DNA of 64,000 bases. Source: Deltaproteobacteria bacterium (GTDB taxonomy: Bacteria; Desulfobacterota; Syntrophia; Syntrophales; JAFGHS01). Numbering within the stretch: the stretch's first letter is position 1; the number at the start of each line of letters is the position of its first letter. The position numbers and the translations under genes were made by a program. Below the pieces are notes generated by a model that ran no database searches, was not told the DNA's origin, and worked only from the letters and a program-made list of their open reading frames with translations. The stretch lies in contig JAFGLN010000065.1 in assembly GCA_016928025.1 (NCBI GenBank), positions 49,467 to 113,466 of the forward strand, read 5' to 3'. Shown here in pieces: positions 44,623 to 53,594 of the stretch.

Positions 44623-46005
44623 ATGGAGTCAAAAAGAATGGAAGACGAACAAAAACCAAAGCAACGGAAACCAAAGCGGCCCCGTGGTAAGGCACGACTG
44701 ATCCCCGGCAAGTGCATCGGGTGTGAAAGGTGTGAACCCGGGTGTCCGGTGGAAGCCATTTCCGATTCCGCAAGCGGCAAACCGGTGATCGATACCGATA
44801 AGTGTACCGGCTGCCGTAAGTGTGTAAAGATCTGCCCCGTAGACGCCCTCGAGATGTATTACACGGATGAGGAACTGGTGGTAATCGAGGAGCTCCGGGC
44901 TAAAGGCTTATGGAAGGAGCCGGTTGAGGCCAAACCTGCTGCTACGGCAGACCAGAGCTACCGGGGGGTGTGGGTGTTTGTGGAACAGCAGGACGGTATT
45001 GCCGCCAGCGTGAGCTGGGAATTATTGGGTGTAGGCAAGACCCTCGCGCATGATCTGGAAGTGGACCTTTGCGCTTTCATTTTGGGTAAGGACGTGGAGC
45101 ACCTTGTTCAGGAGGCTTTTTCTTACGGCGCAAAAATCGTGTATCTGATGGATGACCCTGTTCTCACGGACTACCGAACCGAACCTTATACCATGGGCGT
45201 CGTGGACCTTATTCGTAAGTACAAGCCGGAGGTCGTCTTGATGGGAGCTACCGGTTTGGGCCGGGATCTTGCCGGCGCCGTGGCCACCATACTGGAAACC
45301 GGCCTGACCGCTGACTGCACACACTTAAGTATCGACAAGGAACGAAGGCTCCTTGAACAGACCCGTCCCGCATTCGGCGGAAACATTATGGCGACGATTC
45401 TAAACCAGCATCGCCGGCCTCAGATGGCCTCGGTTCGACCCCACGTGATGCGAAAGCCGGTCCCGATCGAAGGGGCGACGGGAGAAATCATCCGCGAACC
45501 GTTGAACATGGAGGAACAGGACATAAGAGCAAAAGTGCTGGAGGTCGTCCGGGACGAACGAGGACTCGGGCATGTGGATATCGCCGGTGCCGACATCTTA
45601 ATCTCGGGTGGCCGCGGACTGCAGGGGCCGGAAAACTTTAAAATTCTGGAGGAGTTGGCCGAGGTCCTGGGCGGAACGGTGAGCGCCTCGCGAAGCGCCG
45701 TTGACGCCGGCTGGATGCCGTATGATCGCCAGGTGGGTCAGACCGGAAAAACCGTGCGCCCCAAGATCTACATCGCCTGCGGCATCTCCGGTGCCATTCA
45801 GCATCTGGTAGGGATGCAGGACTCCGACCTGATCATTGCCGTCAACCGGGACCGGGAGGCCCCCATCTTTGAGGTCGCCCACTATGGGATCATCGGAGAT
45901 CTGTTTGAAGTCATACCGGCACTTACCCGCCGTTTACGAGAGATCGCAAAAGACCACCGCAGTCCCAACGACAACAACCGTATGGTCGCAGGAGACAAAT
46001 CATGA
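44623..46005 (+). CDS. etfA: electron transfer flavoprotein alpha subunit with N-terminal diferredoxin
   Basis: 460 residues. A basic lead is followed by two [4Fe-4S] motifs (Cys31, 34, 37, 41 and Cys61, 64, 67, 71), then EtfA from about 112 (GVWVFVEQ). The FAD-binding C-terminus has SRSAVDAGW, QVGQTGKTV and SGAIQHLVGM. A ferredoxin-bearing EtfA is known in the caffeyl-CoA reductase complex (CarE). Here it could bring a ferredoxin input to the ETF or an outlet to EMO. ATG 44623 is used; ATG 44638 has a better-spaced GGAG. The stop overlaps the EMO start (ATGA). Confidence 0.94.
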   Translation: MESKRMEDEQKPKQRKPKRPRGKARLIPGKCIGCERCEPGCPVEAISDSASGKPVIDTDKCTGCRKCVKICPVDALEMYYTDEELVVIEELRAKGLWKEPVEAKPAATADQSYRGVWVFVEQQDGIAASVSWELLGVGKTLAHDLEVDLCAFILGKDVEHLVQEAFSYGAKIVYLMDDPVLTDYRTEPYTMGVVDLIRKYKPEVVLMGATGLGRDLAGAVATILETGLTADCTHLSIDKERRLLEQTRPAFGGNIMATILNQHRRPQMASVRPHVMRKPVPIEGATGEIIREPLNMEEQDIRAKVLEVVRDERGLGHVDIAGADILISGGRGLQGPENFKILEELAEVLGGTVSASRSAVDAGWMPYDRQVGQTGKTVRPKIYIACGISGAIQHLVGMQDSDLIIAVNRDREAPIFEVAHYGIIGDLFEVIPALTRRLREIAKDHRSPNDNNRMVAGDKS

Positions 46006-48017
46006 TGACTCACACAGACAATACAATATTTGCTATCATTCTGACCGCTTCGGTTTTCACCTTCGGTTTTTCCGTCGCACGGCTCATACGGGCGATTCGA
46101 CTGGGAAAACCTGACCTTCGACTCCGGAAATCTTTAGTGAAGCGCTTCGCGACCATGCTTGGTTATGCCTTCGGTCAAAAGCGTGTCCTCGATAATTTAT
46201 ATGGACTGAACCACTTCTTGCTCTTTTGGGGATTCATGATTCTCTTCATTTACAATGCAGCCTTCGTGCTGAACGGTCTCTTTCCTGAATTTTCCCTGAG
46301 CCTGGCAGGGCCATTTTTGTATCCTATCCTGACACTTCTGTTCGATCTTATACCCCTATTGGTCGTTATCTGCGTGATCATTGCGGTCGGTCGCAGAGTT
46401 TTGGTGAAACCCGCCCACATCGACTACCGGAGTGTCGATGCCTTCATCATCCTGGGCATGGTCTTTTCCCTCATGTTCCTTTTTTACGGGTACCACGGTT
46501 GTACCATTGCACTGGAGGGCACGAAATCACAAGCACTAATGCCCTTCACCGAGCGCTTTGTGGCCCCGATCATGTCCGGTATCTTTGGAAGCGCATTGCC
46601 CGCAGCCGGACGTGTCTTCTGGTGGCTTCACGCCCTCGTTTTTCTGGCTTTTTTGAATTACCTGCCCTACAGCAAGCACCTCCATATCCTAACAGCGATC
46701 CCCAACTGTTTTTGCCGGTCCTTCGAACCGGTGCGGACCGTCCCACGCGAGGTCTTCGGACCGGGACGTACCTACGGGGTTTCGCGGGCGGATCAGTTCT
46801 CCTGGAAGGATCTTTTAGATTTCACCTCCTGTACCGAGTGTGGGCGGTGCAACCAAGTCTGCCCCGCTACGAACACTCATAAACCCCTCAATCCCAGGTT
46901 CATGATCCATGACGGGAAAATCAACCTCTTCGCGAATGCAGAAAAACTCCACAATGGTAATCGATCGGAAGGGCTCATGCCCCTTATCGTGGAAAAAGAT
47001 GCCTCCGCTGTGGGATCGGTGGGAGAAGACGCCCTCTGGGACTGCACAACATGCGGTGCCTGCATGGCCGTATGCCCGGTCCTTATCGAACATGTGCCGA
47101 AGATCATCAAAATGAGGCGCCACCTGGTTGAAAACCTGGTGAAGTTTCCGGACGAGCTCAGCATCTTTTTCGAGGCCATCGAGCAGCGGTCAAATCCCTG
47201 GGGCCTCGCACCGAGTGACCGTACGCGATGGGCCAAGGGCCTCGATATCCCCGTTATTTCAGAACTGCCCGAAGGGGAGCCTGTTGAATACCTCTTTTAC
47301 GTCGGCTGTGCAGGGTCTTTCGACAGCAGGTCCCGTAAGGTAGCCGTGGCTCTGGCAAAGATCATGAAGGCCGCGGACATAAAGTTCGGGATTCTGGGCG
47401 TCGAGGAGAAGTGCTGCGGCGACTCGCTCAGAAGGCTTGGAAATGAGTATGTCTTCGAGAAAATCGCCAAAGAAAATGTAGAGCTCTTCTCCAAACGCGG
47501 GATCCAAAACATTGTCTGTTACTGCCCCCATTGTTATACGACGCTGAAGAACGACTATGCACAGTTTGGACTCAATGCCCGCGTCATCCATTACACAGAG
47601 CTACTGCCCGACCTGATCCGGCAGGGACGTCTAAAATTGTCGGGCGGCAACGGGAATGACCGGGTACTATTCCATGACTCCTGTTACCTGGGGCGTCACA
47701 ATGGCATATTTGACCAGCCCCGTGGACTCATTAAGTCGGCAACCGGCAAAGACCCGCTGGAGATGGATCGGACACGGCAAAAGGCCTTCTGCTGCGGCGC
47801 CGGAGGTGGCCGCATGTGGATGGAGGAAGATCCGGCCGATCGTATAAACCTTAACCGGGTTCGCGAAGCCCTGGGCAAGAATCCGGACACGATTGCCGTT
47901 ACCTGCCCATACTGCATGACCATGTTCGAAGACGGTGTGAAGGACCTGCAGGCGGATCAACATATCAAGGTCATGGATATTGTCGAGATTATAGCCGAGC
48001 AGATAAAAGCGCCTTGA
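46002..48017 (+). CDS. ETF:menaquinone oxidoreductase-type membrane FeS protein (EMO, HdrD-like)
   Basis: 671 residues. Six or so membrane helices in the first about 235 residues with heme-b-type histidines (GLNHFLLFWG, GYHGC, WWLHALVF, KHLHIL). Two [4Fe-4S] motifs follow (CTECGRCNQVCP, CTTCGACMAVCP), then two CCG domains (EEKCCGDSLRRLGNE, FCCGAGGGRMWMEE). This NarI-like plus HdrD-like layout is that of the EMO proteins shown in syntrophic bacteria to move electrons from reduced ETF to menaquinone. It is translationally coupled to etfA by a 4-base overlap, supporting that pathway. Confidence 0.9.
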   Translation: MMTHTDNTIFAIILTASVFTFGFSVARLIRAIRLGKPDLRLRKSLVKRFATMLGYAFGQKRVLDNLYGLNHFLLFWGFMILFIYNAAFVLNGLFPEFSLSLAGPFLYPILTLLFDLIPLLVVICVIIAVGRRVLVKPAHIDYRSVDAFIILGMVFSLMFLFYGYHGCTIALEGTKSQALMPFTERFVAPIMSGIFGSALPAAGRVFWWLHALVFLAFLNYLPYSKHLHILTAIPNCFCRSFEPVRTVPREVFGPGRTYGVSRADQFSWKDLLDFTSCTECGRCNQVCPATNTHKPLNPRFMIHDGKINLFANAEKLHNGNRSEGLMPLIVEKDASAVGSVGEDALWDCTTCGACMAVCPVLIEHVPKIIKMRRHLVENLVKFPDELSIFFEAIEQRSNPWGLAPSDRTRWAKGLDIPVISELPEGEPVEYLFYVGCAGSFDSRSRKVAVALAKIMKAADIKFGILGVEEKCCGDSLRRLGNEYVFEKIAKENVELFSKRGIQNIVCYCPHCYTTLKNDYAQFGLNARVIHYTELLPDLIRQGRLKLSGGNGNDRVLFHDSCYLGRHNGIFDQPRGLIKSATGKDPLEMDRTRQKAFCCGAGGGRMWMEEDPADRINLNRVREALGKNPDTIAVTCPYCMTMFEDGVKDLQADQHIKVMDIVEIIAEQIKAP

Positions 48018-48402
48018 GGACGTCGGACAACAAACTATCGAGGCCGGAAATCTCCACGGGGTAAGTGAACGCCTATTCCCCCGTGGAGAATGAGGGTTCC
48101 ATATTGGGTGTTTCATTAAACGGAATCCCTAATATTCCAATTTTTTTACCGGAAAATTATCCCATCCCTGACATCGTCATCGGCAGATAAACTTTTGGCG
48201 ACTTCTTGTCTCCATGAATGATGATCTCCCCTGCCGGAATCCCAATGACATCGGATTTGCTTGTCTAATGTGGTCTAATCCTAAAAGGAATTATTGTAAT
48301 GAACTTCCAAATGTGCTACCAAATCCAAAATATTGGCTTCCCCTCGAAGCTCAGACATTTTATGAAAATTTCGATGAAAAGCCGTATTTACGGATCAATG
48401 CC
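48018..48402. other. spacer between EMO and the sensor kinase, with a long hairpin
   Basis: About 385 bases. The hairpin at 48052-48088 is described separately. An open frame in line with the kinase reaches back to 48214, but its residues (about 48214-48402) match no domain and have no ribosome site, so I treat it as leader. No sigma-54 or clear sigma-70 promoter was found. Confidence 0.4.
48052..48088. promoter_or_regulatory. 10-bp perfect hairpin downstream of the etf operon
   Basis: CTCCACGGGG (48052-48061) pairs with CCCCGTGGAG (48079-48088) over a 17-base loop. There is no T-tract, so it is not a simple terminator; it may protect the 3' end of the etf message. Its inner halves, GGGGTAAG and ATTCCCCC, repeat those of the dyad at 43356-43372 but with a 9-base insertion, so it could instead be an activator site for the kinase gene. 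Confidence 0.45.
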
Positions 48403-50385
48403 ATGGACATAAATAACAGACCTAAGAATCAATTTTTTAAGATGACCTTACAGAATCGCCTTGTCGCGGGATTTATGATAGCTGTCTGTCTGACCGGTTT
48501 TGTGGCCACTTTTATCAGCATATGGACGATCAACAAAACCACTATAAATGAAGTGCAAAACAGAGTTCGTCAGGATATCAACACGGCAAAACTAATATAT
48601 AACAATACCCTGGATAGAATTGCATCTCGCATTCAATTTATTGTTGAAGGACATCATCTGGACAAATTAATCGCAAGTCATCATGTCCTGACGATAGAAA
48701 ACATCAAGGCTTTAATAGAAACCAAACCCGGGATGCAGATATCAAACAATGACATGTTTCTCGACATGCTTACCTTGGTCGATGCGAACGGAAAGGTCAT
48801 TTTCAGAGCAGCCAATCCGAAAAGCCGGGGAGATAATATCCTCTGGGACCCTCTTGTCAGAAATTGCGTCGAGAAAAAGTTGCTCGTGTCATCGACGGAA
48901 CTTATGTCCATTGATCATATCACCAAGGAAAATCCCGCTCTTTCTGATCGGTTGAAAACAGATATCGTCAAAACACCTCTATCGGCTGATATTGGAAAGA
49001 AACAACTCTCGGAAGGGATGGTAATGAGAGTTGCCTATCCTGTCATCGACAAAAAAAACAGGATGCTCGGGGTAGTGGTCGGAGGTATTCTTCTAAACGG
49101 GAACATCGGCATTGTGGATAAGATAAAAGAAACCGTATATCAGAACGAAAAATACAAGGGCCGGGATATTGGTGTTGCAACAATATTTCAGGGCGGCGTG
49201 CGAATATCAACCAATGTCATGACCAAAAACAACGAAAGAGCCGTGAACACCATCCTTTCCAAAGAAGTTTATGAACGGGTTATCGTAGAAGGTAAGGACT
49301 GGGTCGACCGGGCCTTTGTTGTGAACGATTGGTATATAACCACTTACACCCCCATCCTCAACATGGATAACAAACGAATCGGTATTTTGTACGTAGGTCT
49401 GCTGGAAGCTAAATATACGGACATTAAATGGCGGACGATCTGGATAAACCTGGGAATAACAACCCTCGGCATGATTCTCGCTTTTATTATTTCCTTACGT
49501 CTGGGCAATACCATCATCACGAGAATAAAAATGCTGAAAGAGGCTTCAGAGGCTATCGCGGCCGGCGACTTAGACTATAAACTATCTCCGGATAAAATCT
49601 CGGGATTCGACATGCTGGACGAAGCGTTCAATTACATGTCCAAATCCTTAAAAAAACGTGATGACCGGTTGCAGGAAATGCACCAGCAGCTCACGAGAAC
49701 GGAAAAGTTAACGGCTCTCGGGGGAATGTCAGCAGGAATCGCCCATGAAATCAATAATCCTCTCGGTGGAATACTCTTGTACAGCAACCTTGTCTCTGAA
49801 GATTTACCGGCAGATACCCCTGCCCGAAAAAATATCGAGAAGATCATCTATCAGGCCAACCGCTGCAAAAACATCGTGCAGAACCTGCTCGATTTCTCCA
49901 GGACGGAGACAGGTGAGATGCTGCCCTTACAGATCAACTCTGTCATCGATATCTCTCTTAACCTCGTTAAAGGTCAGTCCATGTTTCACGGGATCGAAAT
50001 AAAAACTGACCTCACGCAGAACCTGCCTGACGTGATCGGTGATAAGTCAAGGTTGGAACAAGTTTTCCTGAATCTGTTTATCAATGCGGCAGATGCCATG
50101 GATAAAAAAGGAAAGTTGACGATAACCACGAAATTAAACACCCATAATGAAGTCATCATTCTTGTATCGGATACAGGCAAAGGTATAAAAAAAGAAGACT
50201 TGCCCCGTATCTTTGAACCCTTTTTTACAACGAAAGAACCCGGCAGGGGAACGGGTCTGGGACTGTCCCTTGCTTACGGCGTTATCAATATACACAAGGG
50301 TAACATTAATGTTGAAAGCCAACCCGACAAAGGAACGACTTTTATTATATCCCTGCCGACAACCGTGAGTAATTCTATAGAATAG
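48403..50385 (+). CDS. membrane sensor histidine kinase (Cache - HAMP - kinase)
   Basis: 660 residues from the ATG at 48403; ATG 48442 is possible, and 48214 would add 63 unmatched residues. Two membrane helices flank an extracytoplasmic double-Cache-like sensor of about 300 residues (GMVMRVAYPVID, DWYITTYTPI). A HAMP-like linker, a HisKA box with [10 protein letters not shown], and an ATPase domain (NLFINAADAMD, DTGKGI, GTGLGLSLAYG) follow. The NtrC-like regulator begins 42 bases later, so they form a two-component pair that could sense an external small acid. Confidence 0.9.
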   Translation: MDINNRPKNQFFKMTLQNRLVAGFMIAVCLTGFVATFISIWTINKTTINEVQNRVRQDINTAKLIYNNTLDRIASRIQFIVEGHHLDKLIASHHVLTIENIKALIETKPGMQISNNDMFLDMLTLVDANGKVIFRAANPKSRGDNILWDPLVRNCVEKKLLVSSTELMSIDHITKENPALSDRLKTDIVKTPLSADIGKKQLSEGMVMRVAYPVIDKKNRMLGVVVGGILLNGNIGIVDKIKETVYQNEKYKGRDIGVATIFQGGVRISTNVMTKNNERAVNTILSKEVYERVIVEGKDWVDRAFVVNDWYITTYTPILNMDNKRIGILYVGLLEAKYTDIKWRTIWINLGITTLGMILAFIISLRLGNTIITRIKMLKEASEAIAAGDLDYKLSPDKISGFDMLDEAFNYMSKSLKKRDDRLQEMHQQLTRTEKLTALGGMSAGIAHEINNPLGGILLYSNLVSEDLPADTPARKNIEKIIYQANRCKNIVQNLLDFSRTETGEMLPLQINSVIDISLNLVKGQSMFHGIEIKTDLTQNLPDVIGDKSRLEQVFLNLFINAADAMDKKGKLTITTKLNTHNEVIILVSDTGKGIKKEDLPRIFEPFFTTKEPGRGTGLGLSLAYGVINIHKGNINVESQPDKGTTFIISLPTTVSNSIE

Positions 50386-50427
50386 GTGAGAATTTTGCTA
50401 ATACATGAATCAAAGGCGGCGTAGAAA

Positions 50428-51771
50428 ATGGTTAAGAAAAAAAAGAAAATCTTGATCATTGATGATGAGGAGTCCATCCGGGATGGATGCCACCAAATCC
50501 TGAGCAGAAGAGGTTATGATGTTGAGAGCACAGGAAATCCCATTCAGGGGCTTGAAATGGCTCTGAGAGATGTCCACGATGTTATCCTGCTGGATGTGAA
50601 AATGCCTGAGATGGGGGGACTGGAGATCCTCAAAATACTGAAAAGTGAGAACAGTGTATCGGCAAATATTCTCATGATTACCGGATACGGGACAATACCC
50701 CTTGCCGTTGAATCTATTCGTTCCGGCGCTTTCAATTTTATCACCAAGCCTTACTCGGCGGAGACACTCAATAGGGCGATTGAAGACGCACTAAACCACG
50801 AAGGCGCGCTTGGTCCGGAAAAATATTTTAACGAGCTTATCGGCCAGAGCGATTATATGAAAGAACTCAAGGAATCAATCAAGCGCATCGCCCTGACCGA
50901 TAGTACCGTTCTTATCACGGGAGAGAGCGGCACCGGAAAAGAGCTTATCGCGCGCACGATACACAACTGGAGCAAACGGGCCGACAAGCCCTTTATCACC
51001 GTTGACTGTTCATCGCTCGTTGAAAATCTTATGGAAAGTGAACTTTTCGGACACACCAAGGGGGCCTTCAGCGGAGCCACGGAATCACGTGAAGGCCGTT
51101 TTCAGCTGGCAGACAGCGGCACTTTATTCCTGGATGAAATTTCCAACATAAGTCTGAACATCCAGGTAAAGTTGTTAAGGGTCATTCAGGAGCGGGAAGT
51201 GCCAAGGGTTGGCAAGTCATCACCCGAAAAAGTTGACGTCAGGCTTGTTACGGCAACCAATCGGGATATCCGGTCGGAAATTGGAGAGGGGAGATTCAGG
51301 GAAGACCTGTTTTACCGTATTTCGGTCATCCCTCTCAATATTAAACCCTTGAGAGAACACAAATCCGACATTCTCCCTATTGCCCAGCACTATCTCAACA
51401 TCTACTCGGCAAAATGTAAAAGCAATGTGCGGCGCTTCTCAGAAGAAGCAAAGAAATCGTTGGTTTCATATCAATGGCCGGGAAACGTCAGAGAACTGAT
51501 CAATACGATAGAACGCATATGCGTTCTTTGCGATCATGAAATTGTGAACTTGTCCGATATCTTTTACTACGGCCAAACCGATAAGGCAAAAGCTCCCTTT
51601 GTGGATCCTTCAGGACGGGTGACACTGATTGACGTGGAAAAGGCTCATATTGAAAAAGCCCTGCAATACTTTCACTTTCAGATCAGTAAAACGGCAAAAT
51701 TTCTCGGTATTGACAGAAAAACCCTCAGGGTCAAGATTCGCAACTACGGCATAAAGATGAAAGAAGAATAG
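50428..51771 (+). CDS. NtrC-family sigma-54-dependent response regulator
   Basis: 447 residues: receiver (1-120; IIDDEES, VILLDVKMP phospho-Asp, ITGYG, KPYS lysine), AAA+ domain (about 140-370; Walker A GESGTGKE, ESELFGHTKGAFSGA, Walker B LFLDEI, arginine finger FREDLFYRI), and a Fis-like helix-turn-helix at the C-terminus (ISKTAKFLGIDRKTLRVKI). GAFSGA replaces the common GAFTGA in the sigma-54 loop, a conservative change. Sigma-54 promoters lie on both sides (43434 and 51894), each with similar upstream dyads, so it is the natural candidate to activate both operons. Confidence 0.94.
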   Translation: MVKKKKKILIIDDEESIRDGCHQILSRRGYDVESTGNPIQGLEMALRDVHDVILLDVKMPEMGGLEILKILKSENSVSANILMITGYGTIPLAVESIRSGAFNFITKPYSAETLNRAIEDALNHEGALGPEKYFNELIGQSDYMKELKESIKRIALTDSTVLITGESGTGKELIARTIHNWSKRADKPFITVDCSSLVENLMESELFGHTKGAFSGATESREGRFQLADSGTLFLDEISNISLNIQVKLLRVIQEREVPRVGKSSPEKVDVRLVTATNRDIRSEIGEGRFREDLFYRISVIPLNIKPLREHKSDILPIAQHYLNIYSAKCKSNVRRFSEEAKKSLVSYQWPGNVRELINTIERICVLCDHEIVNLSDIFYYGQTDKAKAPFVDPSGRVTLIDVEKAHIEKALQYFHFQISKTAKFLGIDRKTLRVKIRNYGIKMKEE

Positions 51772-51814
51772 TCCCATTTATCCGATGACATTCGGGACTA
51801 TCTTACTCATCAAT

Positions 51815-51829
51815 GGGGAATTCTGCCCC
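51815..51829 (+). promoter_or_regulatory. GGGG-N7-CCCC dyad, enhancer candidate (receiver/FDH operon)
   Basis: GGGG 51815-51818 and CCCC 51826-51829 flank 7 bases. The centre (51822) is 73 bp upstream of the -24 GG at 51895. Spacing and form match the dyad ahead of etfB. It lies just after the NtrC-like gene. No second copy 21 bp away is evident here. Confidence 0.5.
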
Positions 51830-51893
51830 GCTTTAACTACTTTACCCACCTGTTTTTTGATAATTAATCAAAAATAATCAATAAGTTACAATC

Positions 51894-51909
51894 TGGCATC
51901 ATCTTTGCT
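51894..51909 (+). promoter_or_regulatory. sigma-54 (-24/-12) promoter of the receiver/zinc-finger/FDH operon
   Basis: TGGCATCATCTTTGCT: GG at 51895-51896 and GC at 51907-51908 separated by 10 bases; TTTGC fits the -12 element. The start site would be near 51920, 26 bases before the ATG of the first receiver gene. The following genes to fdhA are tightly spaced and on the same strand. Confidence 0.7.
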
Positions 51910-51945
51910 ATTTATATATTAAAATAAAAGTGGAGGTGATAAGCC

Positions 51946-52344
51946 ATGACAGCAAAGAAAAAAATCCTTCTTATAGACGATGACAAAGATTTTCTCTTTG
52001 CCACCAAGCTCATTCTCGAAAAAGGTGGGTATGAGGTATTCTTGGCGGAAGACGGGAAAACCGGCGTAGAAATGTGGAAATCGGTGTCTCCTGACCTTGC
52101 GATTATCGACATGATGATGGAGACATGGGGCGAAGGTTTCTCGGTATTGGAAAAGATCCGCGGCATGGATACGGGTAAGGATAAACCTTTGATCATGTTG
52201 ACTGCAGTGGATTTGCAAGGCCCCTACCAGTCTTTTGAACCTCCGCCCAATTATCCGAAAGTGAATAGGGTGTTGCATAAACCTGTAAAGGCTGAAGACT
52301 TGCTCAGATATATCAGCCAGGAAATCAACGCAGGACAGCAATGA
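51946..52344 (+). CDS. stand-alone response regulator receiver
   Basis: 132 residues, a receiver domain with no output part. LIDDDKD acidic pair, phospho-Asp in LAIIDMMME, ITLT-type Thr (IMLTAVD) and the HKPVK lysine are present. The alpha4-beta5 region carries a Pro/Tyr-rich insertion (EPPPNYPK). GGAGGTGAT precedes the ATG. First gene after the sigma-54 promoter; its stop overlaps the next gene by 4 bases. A phospho-relay or allosteric partner role is likely. Confidence 0.9.
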   Translation: MTAKKKILLIDDDKDFLFATKLILEKGGYEVFLAEDGKTGVEMWKSVSPDLAIIDMMMETWGEGFSVLEKIRGMDTGKDKPLIMLTAVDLQGPYQSFEPPPNYPKVNRVLHKPVKAEDLLRYISQEINAGQQ

Positions 52345-53435
52345 TGAACGATCAGCAACCTCTTATCCTGGTAATTGATGACGAAGAATCCTTGCGGGAT
52401 GGATGCAAGCAAACATTGGAAAAATCGGGCTTTGTCGTAATGACCGCTGGGGAGGGAACCGAAGGCATCAACATCGCCCGGGAACACAAACCGGTTTTAG
52501 CCTTTATCGATCTTAAAATGCCGGGCATGTCGGGTATGGAAATCATTGATATCCTGTTCAGGGACATACCTGACATCGTTCTGATTATGATAACCGGTTA
52601 TGCAGCCATAGACTCTGCCGTTGAAGCCATTAAAAAAGGAGCTTATGACTATCTGCCCAAACCATTCAGTCCTGATCAATTGAGAACCGTAACCCGCAGG
52701 GGGCTTAATTATCGCGAATTAAAAATAGAAGCAAGGCGGCTGAGAGAAGAAAAGGAACGGATGGAGAAGGCTTTCATCACTTTTGTCAGTCACGAGATGC
52801 GTTCCCCTCTTGTCGTTATTCAGCAGAGTATTGAATCGCTTAAGATCATGCTCGGAGATCGCTTCGACGCTGAGGCCAAAGAAGTCATCGAAAGATGCGG
52901 GACCCGTGTTCAGAGACTTCAGGAAATGGTTGAACACTGGCTGGACATCAGCCGCGTCGAAGGAGGAAATATTGCTCAAAACAAAGTCCCTTTATCTCTT
53001 TCAAGCATCATTGCGAGAAGCGCAGAAGAAATGACCCCTGTCTGCCAAACAAAAGGCATTTCTCTTGAAATTCATGCTCCTGATGATTTGAAAAAAATAA
53101 ACGGGGATGAAGAAAGTTTGGTGAGGGTATTCGCGAACATCATCGGCAACGCAACAAAATATACGCCCGAGGGAGGTAAAATAACCGTTTCAGTCCAAAC
53201 GGATGAACATTATGCAAATGTAAGCATATCAGACACGGGAACCGGTATCCCCCAAGATAAACTTCCCTTTATCTTCGATCCGTTCTTCAGGGTAAAGGGA
53301 AAAGAGGATCGCTATCAAGGCTCCGGTCTCGGACTTACTTTTTGTAAAAGAATAATGGACGCTCACAACGGCAAAATGGAAGCCATGTCAAAAGAAGGTG
53401 AGGGAACGACCATAACGCTGAAATTCCCTCTTTAG
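52341..53435 (+). CDS. receiver - histidine kinase hybrid
   Basis: 364 residues. N-terminal receiver (1-120; VIDDEES, LAFIDLKMPG phospho-Asp, MITGYAAID, PKPFS lysine) then a coiled coil, HisKA with FVSHEMRSP (about 150) and an ATPase domain (NIIGNATKY, DTGTGIP, GSGLGLTF). No membrane helix, so it is cytoplasmic and its activity may be set by phosphorylation of its own receiver. Co-translated with the preceding receiver. Confidence 0.9.
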   Translation: MMNDQQPLILVIDDEESLRDGCKQTLEKSGFVVMTAGEGTEGINIAREHKPVLAFIDLKMPGMSGMEIIDILFRDIPDIVLIMITGYAAIDSAVEAIKKGAYDYLPKPFSPDQLRTVTRRGLNYRELKIEARRLREEKERMEKAFITFVSHEMRSPLVVIQQSIESLKIMLGDRFDAEAKEVIERCGTRVQRLQEMVEHWLDISRVEGGNIAQNKVPLSLSSIIARSAEEMTPVCQTKGISLEIHAPDDLKKINGDEESLVRVFANIIGNATKYTPEGGKITVSVQTDEHYANVSISDTGTGIPQDKLPFIFDPFFRVKGKEDRYQGSGLGLTFCKRIMDAHNGKMEAMSKEGEGTTITLKFPL

Positions 53436-53594
53436 ATGCGTGAAGCTTCACACCCCCAGGAAAAAAATCAAGAACAAGATTTTATAGTTGCTTGTCATCA
53501 TTTCACAATAAGGGATTCAACGATTCAAAGAAACTATTGCGAGGCGCACACCTTAAGCAACGACATAAAATACGAGACAAACCAGATTAAACAA

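Noticed and set aside
48214..48402. N-terminal extension of the Cache kinase
   Set aside because: The 63 residues match no domain, precede the first membrane helix and have no ribosome site; the start at 48403 or 48442 is more natural.
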